A stretch of DNA of 18,248 nucleotides, taken from the NCBI GenBank assembly GCA_018894075.1, contig JAHIEB010000072.1:1-18248 (forward strand), given 5' to 3'. The notes beneath the pieces were generated by a model. The model worked only from the letters and a program-made list of their open reading frames with translations, was not told where the DNA came from and did not search any database. Source of the DNA: Patescibacteria group bacterium. GTDB taxonomy: Bacteria; Patescibacteriota; Minisyncoccia; Minisyncoccales; Staskawiczbacteraceae. Within the stretch, counting starts at the first letter, position 1, and each line of letters opens with the position of its first letter. The translations under genes and the position numbers were made by a program. Below are positions 7,296 through 13,551 of the stretch, in pieces.

Positions 7296-8304
7296 CTTCT
7301 TTTCTTTTTTCTAAAAACTCTTTAATAAATTCGTAAAATATCCCGAAAAGAGGTATTGCAAAGACAGCACCCAAGAGACCGAATATCTTAGCCCCCATAA
7401 CAACTGCTAAAAGCACTAAAACCGGGGGCAGGCCGACAAACTTTTTTGTTAAAACCGGGGAGAGCACGCCGCTTTCAATCTGCTGAATAATGATGAAAGC
7501 AATAATGATAATTGTCGCCTTGACCCAAGAGTCAACGGCTCCAACGAATAAAAACAGCAAAATGCCAGTTATTAAAGGACCAAGGAAAGGAATGAAGTTC
7601 AAAACTCCTGCGAATAAAGACAGAGTAAAGACATAATCTACCTTAAAAGCCAAAAGCACTATCGCTGTAGCTAATGCCACAAAGAAGCAGGCTAAAACCC
7701 TGGATCCGAACCACCCCGAAACTTTTGTCTGGCACTTATTAAATAATTTCAAAGAATAGTCTTCATATTTCTGAGGCACGATCAACCTTAAAACCTGCTC
7801 AACTCCTTTTTCTTGCAGAGATAGAAAAAAGGCGATAGAGATTATAAAGAGGGTAGAGGCTAATCCGCCGAAGAAAACAACCAAGGAGGCAAAAACGCCT
7901 GCAGAGATTTTTTCTAATCCGCTAGTTAAAGCTAATGTAAGATTTTCTATGCTCTGCAAAGATTCTATTTTAAGCCCCGTAAAGATGGGGTTCAATCTTT
8001 CAAAATATGCCGGGATCTGTCCGGAAAGATTCTTTATCTCGTTTATGAAAAGGGGAGCTGAAAGATAAAATACAAGTCCGACAATCCCGAACACAATAAG
8101 ATATATGAAAATAGTTCCGATTATCCTTGGCACTTTACAAAGTTTAAAAAACTTTATTGCAGGCTCTAGTAAGACAGAAATGACTAAGGCAAAAAGAAAC
8201 CATACGACAATATCTCTTATTAAAAAAAGGACGTAAAAAAGAACGCCAGCCAAGGCAACTTTTAAAATTCCCTCCCAAGAAATATCTAGAGTTTGATTTT
8301 GCAT
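7270..8304 (-). CDS. AI-2E family (PerM-like) membrane transporter
   Basis: A 344-residue polytopic membrane protein with the layout of the AI-2E/PerM family: two to three N-terminal membrane segments (about 10-85), a soluble central section with amphipathic helices (about 90-130), a further segment near 140-165, and a C-terminal group of segments with FAGVLNFIPFLGPLITG and VLLAVVMGAKIFGLLGAVFAIP, both characteristic of the family. Members include the quorum-signal exporter TqsA and Na+/H+ antiporter-like proteins; substrate cannot be told from sequence. The start overlaps the M16 peptidase gene by 19 nt, so the two are probably co-expressed. The 3' end overlaps a convergent membrane-protein gene. 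Confidence 0.92.
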   Translation of the reverse strand: MQNQTLDISWEGILKVALAGVLFYVLFLIRDIVVWFLFALVISVLLEPAIKFFKLCKVPRIIGTIFIYLIVFGIVGLVFYLSAPLFINEIKNLSGQIPAYFERLNPIFTGLKIESLQSIENLTLALTSGLEKISAGVFASLVVFFGGLASTLFIISIAFFLSLQEKGVEQVLRLIVPQKYEDYSLKLFNKCQTKVSGWFGSRVLACFFVALATAIVLLAFKVDYVFTLSLFAGVLNFIPFLGPLITGILLFLFVGAVDSWVKATIIIIAFIIIQQIESGVLSPVLTKKFVGLPPVLVLLAVVMGAKIFGLLGAVFAIPLFGIFYEFIKEFLEKRKEATTEPVQI

Positions 8305-9554
8305 AAGATCTCTTTGAATTTTTCTTTTTCTTTAAACGGGCCGATTAAAGCCAGATTTAACTTGTCGGACTTAAATATATCTTCCGCTACTTTCTTTATA
8401 TCATTTACCTTAACTTGGTCAATCCTTTCTCCTATCTGCTCTAGCGTCAAAATCTCTTTTTCCATTATTTCTTGACCAGCATAAAAAAAAGCTTGGCTGT
8501 CTGAAGATTCCAAAGACAAAGACATGCTTCCCCTGATATAGTCCTTGGCTTTTTGTAGTTCAGCTTCGGTTATTAAACCCTCTTTTATTCTCTTATATTC
8601 TTTCAAAATTGATTCAATCGCCCTATCTGCGTTCTTATTGTCAACCCCAGCTTGAGTCATTAAAAATCCTGTCTCTGGATTTTGGTCAGCCATAGTCTTT
8701 ATGTAGTAGGCTAATCCCTGCCTTTCTCTTATCGAGATAAACAGACGCGAACTCATATTCCCTCCTAATATCACAGCTAGAAGCTTAACAGCATACTTGT
8801 CTTTATGAAATATATTATACGCCCGCACCCCCAAGCACAAATGGGTTTGGTCGGTTTTTTTAAAATGGACTAAAACTCCAGGCTCTCTTTGTTCTTCAAT
8901 AACAGCTGGCTTTCGAGGAGGGCTCACTTTACTTATTTTGTTAAATGCTTTTTCTATTTTCTTTTCAATGTTCTTTATATCCCCGGCTGCACAGATTACT
9001 GTGTTCAAGCAAGAATAGTGGCTGGCAAAATAATCGAGCACCTTGTCTCTGTTAAGAGCTAGAACGTGCTCTTTTTTCCCTATAATCTTCCAGCCAGCTG
9101 GCTGGTCTTTGTAAAGCAGCTCTTCCCACAAATCACCAACATATGCAGTAGGAGTATCTAAATACATATTCATCTCCTCTATGACAACCCCCTTTTCTCT
9201 TTCTATTTCCTTCGAATCCAGCTTTGAATTCTGGAAGATATCAGACAGCCAATCTAAGGCTAGATCCTGATGCTTACTGTCAACTTTAGCCCAAAAGCCA
9301 GTCACCTCTTTTGAAGTAAAGGCATTATACTCTCCTCCCACCTTGTCTAAGGTCTCTGCAATGGCTAAGGTGTTAGGTCGATTCTGAGTTCCTTTAAAAA
9401 ACATGTGCTCTAAAAAGTGAGATATGCCGTTGATATCTTTGCTCTCATATTTTGAGCCGTTTCCCACTAGTACCAAAAAAGTGACTGTCCTGCTATTTTT
9501 TTGAGGCACAGTAATTATCCTTAATCCGTTCTTTAGGGTTGCTTTCTTCAACAT
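8286..9554 (-). CDS. M16 family zinc metallopeptidase (processing-peptidase-like)
   Basis: A 422-residue inverzincin-type peptidase. The inverted zinc motif HFLEH gives H46, E49 and H50, and the distal ligand glutamate falls in EREKGVVIEEMNMY (E126/E127). The N-terminal catalytic half is followed by the inactive M16 C-terminal half (from about 180), with the R/Y-type segment SSRLFISIRERQGLAY near 270. The length matches short bacterial M16B peptidases related to mitochondrial processing peptidase. No signal peptide is visible, so it is probably cytoplasmic. The start overlaps the glyS stop by 7 nt and its end overlaps the permease gene by 19 nt. Substrate unknown; peptide clearance is a reasonable guess. 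Confidence 0.95.
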   Translation of the reverse strand: MLKKATLKNGLRIITVPQKNSRTVTFLVLVGNGSKYESKDINGISHFLEHMFFKGTQNRPNTLAIAETLDKVGGEYNAFTSKEVTGFWAKVDSKHQDLALDWLSDIFQNSKLDSKEIEREKGVVIEEMNMYLDTPTAYVGDLWEELLYKDQPAGWKIIGKKEHVLALNRDKVLDYFASHYSCLNTVICAAGDIKNIEKKIEKAFNKISKVSPPRKPAVIEEQREPGVLVHFKKTDQTHLCLGVRAYNIFHKDKYAVKLLAVILGGNMSSRLFISIRERQGLAYYIKTMADQNPETGFLMTQAGVDNKNADRAIESILKEYKRIKEGLITEAELQKAKDYIRGSMSLSLESSDSQAFFYAGQEIMEKEILTLEQIGERIDQVKVNDIKKVAEDIFKSDKLNLALIGPFKEKEKFKEILCKIKL

Positions 9555-10840
9555 AACTTTGCAGGCAGGTCTTTTATCTTTACTCTCTCCTGCTTCATTG
9601 TGTTTCTGTCTCGCACAGTAACGTCATCGTTTTTTAAGGAATCGAAATCAATGGTCAGACAGTTTGGCGTTCCTATCTCATCCTGTCTCCTGTATCTTCT
9701 TCCTATTGATCCTGATTCATCATACTGACAGGCCATGTCTTTTTTTAACAAGTTGAAAACTTCTCTTGCTTTTTTTACCACCTCTTCCTTGTTTTTCACT
9801 AGAGGCAGAACAGCTACTTTTATAGGAGCCAATGTTTTGCTCAAATTAAGCATTATTTCTTTTTCTTTTGTTGATTCGGTTGTTTCTGTCCTTCCCCCCT
9901 CTATTTCCTGGTAAGCCTCGCACAGGAAGGCAAGCAGGGAGCGATCGGCTCCGGCTGATGTTTCGATGACATGCGGGAAGAAATCCTCGTATTTTAAATC
10001 TTTGTTAGAATGCTTTGAATGATTGGACAAATCCCAGTCTCCTCTGTTGTGTACCCCCTCTATCTCTTTCCAGCCGAAAGGGAACTTGTAAAGTATATCA
10101 ACTGCTCTCTTTGCATAATGGGCCAGTTCTTTTTTGGGAACCTCGTATGTTTTCAAATTCTTTTTATTAATTCCTAAGCTATAATACCAGTTCAATCTCT
10201 GCTCCAGCCAAAAATCAAAGAACTTGTCCGCCTCTTCCGGCCGGCAGAACCATTGCATTTCCATCTGCTCAAACTCGCGAGTCCTAAAGATAAAATCCTT
10301 GGGCGTTATTTCATTTCTAAAGGATTTTCCTATCTGGGCTATGCCAAAAGGAAGCTTTAAGCGCATTGCCTGTATAACATTCAAGAAGTTCATATATATC
10401 CCCTGACAGGTTTCAGCCCTAAGATAGGTGACTGCTGCCACGTCTTCTACCGGCCCCGCAAAAGTCTTCATCATTAAATTAAACTTCCTGGGTTCTGTCA
10501 GCTCTCCCTTGCAAGCACAGATCTTATCCTCTAATAAATCTTTTCTGAACCTACGGTGGCATTTCTTGCACTCAACCAGCTCATCAGCAAATCCGGCTGT
10601 CAGATGGCCTGAAGCCTCCCAAACCTTCGGACTCATTAAAATGGCTGAATCCAAACCAACTATATTATCCTGAATCCTGGTCATTTCAAAAAACCAGCTT
10701 TCCTTTATATTCCTTTTCATTAAAACTCCGAGGGGGCCAAAATCATAGCATGAGGCAAACCCTCCATAGATGTCAGAAGACTGAAAAACAAAACCCCGCC
10801 TTTTGGCAAAAGATATGATTTTTCCCAATAGATTATCCAT
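9548..10840 (-). CDS. glyS: Glycine--tRNA ligase, alpha2 (archaeal/eukaryotic) type
   Basis: Class II synthetase charging tRNA-Gly; the single-chain form also named glyQS. The 430 residues are slightly shorter than usual for this type (about 450-470). Visible features: an N-terminal motif 1 region with YDFGPLGVLMK (32-42), a small metal-binding insert with C91, C94, C108 and C110, RAETCQGIYMNF (141-152), motif 2 with FRNE at 174-177, motif 3 with GADR at 297-300, and a C-terminal anticodon-binding domain beginning near 345 (IKVAVLPL). The ATG at 10840 has no Shine-Dalgarno and lies 6 nt after TATTAT, consistent with a leaderless mRNA. Directly upstream is a structured RNA ending in a terminator. 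The glyS 3' end overlaps the M16 peptidase gene. Confidence 0.97.
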   Translation of the reverse strand: MDNLLGKIISFAKRRGFVFQSSDIYGGFASCYDFGPLGVLMKRNIKESWFFEMTRIQDNIVGLDSAILMSPKVWEASGHLTAGFADELVECKKCHRRFRKDLLEDKICACKGELTEPRKFNLMMKTFAGPVEDVAAVTYLRAETCQGIYMNFLNVIQAMRLKLPFGIAQIGKSFRNEITPKDFIFRTREFEQMEMQWFCRPEEADKFFDFWLEQRLNWYYSLGINKKNLKTYEVPKKELAHYAKRAVDILYKFPFGWKEIEGVHNRGDWDLSNHSKHSNKDLKYEDFFPHVIETSAGADRSLLAFLCEAYQEIEGGRTETTESTKEKEIMLNLSKTLAPIKVAVLPLVKNKEEVVKKAREVFNLLKKDMACQYDESGSIGRRYRRQDEIGTPNCLTIDFDSLKNDDVTVRDRNTMKQERVKIKDLPAKLC

Positions 10841-10846
10841 AGATAT

Positions 10847-10852
10847 ATAATA
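10847..10852 (-). promoter_or_regulatory. Likely -10 element for leaderless glyS mRNA
   Basis: TATTAT on the minus strand, 6 nt, then the glyS ATG. The 17-bp-spaced -35 position falls in the T-tract of the upstream terminator and is not consensus. Confidence 0.45.
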
Positions 10853-10866
10853 ACTGATTTTGATAT

Positions 10867-10927
10867 AAAAAAAAGCCCCTTCTGGTTTTTGTGTCTGACT
10901 CTGTTTTTAGAATCACCAGGGGGGGCT
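10867..10927 (-). terminator. Intrinsic terminator of the structured RNA
   Basis: Two-part stem on the minus strand: AGCCCC (10927-10922) with GGGGCT (10879-10874), and CTGGT (10919-10915) with ACCAG (10886-10882), separated by a 2x2 internal loop and capped by a 28-nt loop. It is followed by eight U (10867-10874). Confidence 0.85.
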
Positions 10928-11175
10928 ACCAGAGAAAGCATTACGCTTTCCCATGAGTTTTAAATCCTCACCGAGGCCGTTAGAAGTGTGTGGGGGGAGG
11001 CACACGACTAGGACACCCGGTGAGGACAATATTAGAGGGAGGGGGTAAAAGACGGCCTCAACGCCATTGGTGCTCCAATGCCGAGGTGTTTCTACCTCCT
11101 CCCAACCAGAACTGCGCAGACCACCGACTATGAAGCATCGGCCAGTTGCCCCGCAGAGCTACCGAAAGGAACTAC
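10867..11175 (-). ncRNA. Candidate structured non-coding RNA with H-type pseudoknot
   Basis: About 300 nt between the DUF11-like gene and glyS, with its own promoter (11181-11209) and terminator, and no ORF with a ribosome site. Complementary segments in window coordinates: 11112-11116 with 11152-11156; 11124-11127 with 11138-11141; 11083-11087 with 11094-11098; 11065-11070 with 11075-11080 (4-nt loop); 10986-10990 with 11001-11005; 10934-10939 with 10945-10950. Two perfect 8-bp helices cross: 10965-10972 with 11019-11026 and 10973-10980 with 11052-11059, forming an H-type pseudoknot whose two strands are contiguous and could stack coaxially. I see no conserved cores of RNase P RNA, tmRNA, SRP RNA or a T-box. 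Strand is chosen from the promoter and terminator; a weaker terminator-like hairpin also exists on the plus strand near 11164-11186. Alternative reading: a glyS leader with attenuation. Confidence 0.6.
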
Positions 11176-11180
11176 TTTCT

Positions 11181-11209
11181 TTTTTATCAGAAACCAAAAT
11201 TCCTGTCAA
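11181..11209 (-). promoter_or_regulatory. Promoter of the structured RNA
   Basis: Consensus TTGACA (11204-11209), 17-bp spacer, TAAAAA (11181-11186). The -35 begins 4 bp after the stop codon of the DUF11-like gene. Predicted start near 11174. Confidence 0.65.
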
Positions 11210-11212
11210 GAG

Positions 11213-12886
11213 CTATTGAACAATTCCAGAATGATTAGATAAACCCACGTCGTCTGGGAGCCTTGTGTCTGCTGCAGAAAAATCTGCTTCTAAGTTCTGT
11301 CCTGTTGCGTGGTCTTCAGCTGTGACTTTGGCTGAATTAATCAAGGTTAGAATCTGGCCTCTTTGTATGGCCTCTGGGGTGACAGAAACCTGGAAAAATA
11401 TGTTAGGGGGAGCGTTTAATACGCCTGTACCAGGGGCTAAGTCGTCAGCGACGTTCCAAACTACTTCCCTGCTGCCAGAATCAAAAGAAAAGTTGGTAAT
11501 TTGAGAGTCAGGAGCGATCTTGCCTGTTAACGTCACTCCTTCCGGGAGAACGGCCCTTACTCTTACGTTCTTAGCATTGTTATAGAAATTCTTTACTTGC
11601 CAGATAATAGTGAATGTGCTTGTTTGGCCAGTTGCAGGAGGAACAGGCCCGGTGTTTCCAAAAATCTCTTCGTTATATAAGGCTCTTTGCAATATCACCA
11701 GCTTTGAGTTCACTTTTGTATTAAATCTATGTACTGTTTCAGCAATTCTAATTTCATTGGTTGCTAAAACATTATTTAAAGAAACTTCCTGCGGAGAAAT
11801 ACAGCACTTTAACGAGATATCAAACTCAACCTTTCCTTCTTTCCTAGACCCCAGATAACTCAAAGAAGAAACTCTTTTTGCATCCCAGACGATCATATTC
11901 TCCTGCACCCTTACCTCCCCTAAATCCGATGCGGCAGTGGATAAATCAAATATGTCGCTGTTGAACTTGTTTATCAGAAACAAGTCCTCAAAAGCAGTGT
12001 TGCCCATATTCCTAAAATATATTTCGTAATGGAGCTTTTCTCCCGGGCTGGCTATATAGTTGTAAGAGCCGTTAATCTGCTGGGAGATGTAAAGCTGGGG
12101 GTCAATAATTTCAACCTCTTTCGAAGATTCTTTTAAAACAATGAACTCTCCCTCTTTCCATATTCCCAGCCTTGCCTTGAATTCCATTCTCTCGCCGGAA
12201 CTGCCAGAAACCAAACCTAAGACATTTACTCTTCCCCCTTCTGTCTTGTCTAGAAAGGGGATATCCCAATGCTTTTGGTCTAACGCCGATGGGCTTGAGG
12301 AGTCGAACTTGAATCCGTTCGGGTATTCAGCTTCAAGCCGTAAGTCGGCTAAAGAGCCGTCTGAGTTTAAAAAATAATTAATTGAGAATTCTATATCTTT
12401 GCCGCTTTCAATTTTTGAGGGCAGGTCAAAATCCAAGGAAACAGGCACAGACTCTATTTTAATTGTATAGGTGGTATTGGATTCATACCTGGCCTTTAGG
12501 TTTTGTGGCTTAAAAGACAGGTATGCTTTGGCTGTTTTAAAATCTCCCTCCTGGCCCAACAATCTTGCTTTGAAATGAACGAGCTTCTCATCTCCAGGAT
12601 AGATATTTTCTAAATCCTCAGATATTCTTGTTTTGCCATCTTCGGTAATAGAATACTGAGGGAATTCAAAGGTGAGTTTTGGAGACTCTAAGGTAAAATC
12701 GCTGTTGTTCTTGTACTTTACTGTATATTCAAACTCCTCCGCCATTTCGACCTGCTCTGGACCCAATATCTCTAACTTTAAAATCCCTTTAGAGAATGAC
12801 CTTTCTTTAAGGTAAAGATATCCGCCTAAGATTAAAGCAAGCAAGGCAATGGTCAAAAAAATAATGGGGCGTCGTTTTATCTTCAT
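11213..12886 (-). CDS. Membrane-anchored DUF11/Ig-like repeat protein
   Basis: A 557-residue predicted surface protein: basic N-terminus, one membrane segment (about 7-26) and no lipobox, so a signal anchor with a long outer part. The rest is beta-rich and made of several Ig-like units with the pattern of DUF11/conserved-repeat domains: sections near 35-150, 150-260, 265-400 and 410-540, with recurring phrases such as EYTVKYKNNSDFTLESP, EIYFRNMGNTAFEDL and IWQVKNFYNNAKNVRVRAVLPEG. There is a CC pair in the third unit. The start overlaps the recO stop (ATGA), so it is co-translated with recO and ileS, though functionally unrelated. No Shine-Dalgarno. Probable role is structural or adhesive at the cell surface; this is inference from architecture. 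Confidence 0.85.
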   Translation of the reverse strand: MKIKRRPIIFLTIALLALILGGYLYLKERSFSKGILKLEILGPEQVEMAEEFEYTVKYKNNSDFTLESPKLTFEFPQYSITEDGKTRISEDLENIYPGDEKLVHFKARLLGQEGDFKTAKAYLSFKPQNLKARYESNTTYTIKIESVPVSLDFDLPSKIESGKDIEFSINYFLNSDGSLADLRLEAEYPNGFKFDSSSPSALDQKHWDIPFLDKTEGGRVNVLGLVSGSSGERMEFKARLGIWKEGEFIVLKESSKEVEIIDPQLYISQQINGSYNYIASPGEKLHYEIYFRNMGNTAFEDLFLINKFNSDIFDLSTAASDLGEVRVQENMIVWDAKRVSSLSYLGSRKEGKVEFDISLKCCISPQEVSLNNVLATNEIRIAETVHRFNTKVNSKLVILQRALYNEEIFGNTGPVPPATGQTSTFTIIWQVKNFYNNAKNVRVRAVLPEGVTLTGKIAPDSQITNFSFDSGSREVVWNVADDLAPGTGVLNAPPNIFFQVSVTPEAIQRGQILTLINSAKVTAEDHATGQNLEADFSAADTRLPDDVGLSNHSGIVQ

Positions 12887-13551
12887 ATACTTTGATTATA
12901 CACCGAAAGAAGGTAAAGATAATAATTATTGGCTAAATCCCTAATTCCCAAGGGAATATCTTTCAGTGTCTCTTTTCTCAAAATGGTGCTTATCGCCTTC
13001 AGCGTCTTTTCATCTGTCTTATAGCCCTTTCTGCAAAAAGAGCAGACAGACCCTCCTTCCTCGGGAGAGAAAAAACATAAGTCAGTCTTTCTTTGGCACA
13101 CAATACATCTTTCTAATTCTGGCTTATACCCTAAAACAGAGAAAAAGTTCCAGATAAAGTATTGGTAGGCAGATGGGTCATCAGAATCTATTCCCTCATA
13201 AGCGGTTTTTATGAGATTGAAGACCTCCTTGTCTTCTACCGAAAGACTATTAGTAACCTGGGCTATTTTATAAGCTGTTTTCAACTTTAATGGATTGCTT
13301 TTAAGGGAGGGATAATTATTTAATATAAAAGCATCTGTCAGTGTTTTGTATGTTTTCCCCTGAATAAACTCAATTTCAGAAAAAGATCCGATTTCCAACC
13401 CCCCCCTTAGCTTTGAAGCGATTTTTCTTATAGCCCTGCCCAAAACATTAATTTTGCCGAAATCAGAAGTGAACAATGTAAAAAGCCTATCTGCCTCTCC
13501 AGAATCTGTTTTGCTTAAAACAAAACCCTGAGTCCTATATTGAAGAGCCAT
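12883..13551 (-). CDS. recO: DNA repair protein RecO
   Basis: RecO helps load RecA onto SSB-coated single strands in the RecFOR gap-repair pathway, with RecR and SSB as partners. The 222 residues match the family (about 220-250). The N-terminal OB-fold starts with QGFVLSKTDSGEADRLFTLFT (residues 8-28), the typical family opening. A helical domain follows, and a four-cysteine zinc site is formed by C149, C152, C170 and C173. The ATG at 13551 lies inside the end of ileS (17-nt overlap) and the stop overlaps the next gene as ATGA, so it is embedded in the ileS operon and probably translated by coupling; no good Shine-Dalgarno is seen. Confidence 0.95.
   Translation of the reverse strand: MALQYRTQGFVLSKTDSGEADRLFTLFTSDFGKINVLGRAIRKIASKLRGGLEIGSFSEIEFIQGKTYKTLTDAFILNNYPSLKSNPLKLKTAYKIAQVTNSLSVEDKEVFNLIKTAYEGIDSDDPSAYQYFIWNFFSVLGYKPELERCIVCQRKTDLCFFSPEEGGSVCSFCRKGYKTDEKTLKAISTILRKETLKDIPLGIRDLANNYYLYLLSVYNQSI

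Noticed and set aside
10720..10941. 73-codon minus-strand ORF spanning the glyS start and the RNA terminator
   Set aside because: It runs through the terminator hairpin and out of frame into glyS, with no ribosome site and no family-like sequence.
10867..11175. T-box riboswitch for glyS
   Set aside because: Position is right, but no UGGNACCGCG-like antiterminator sequence or Stem I hallmarks could be found on the minus strand.
10867..11188. RNase P RNA, tmRNA or SRP RNA
   Set aside because: I looked on both strands for the RNase P GAGGAAAGUCC-type core, a tmRNA UUCGA T-arm and CCA end, and the SRP GGAAGCAGCC segment; none is present.
10858..11188. Structured RNA on the plus strand
   Set aside because: There is a perfect TATAAT at 10846-10851 and a weak GAAAG/CTTTC hairpin before T6 near 11164-11186, but no -35, and minus-strand signals are stronger. 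Not fully excluded.
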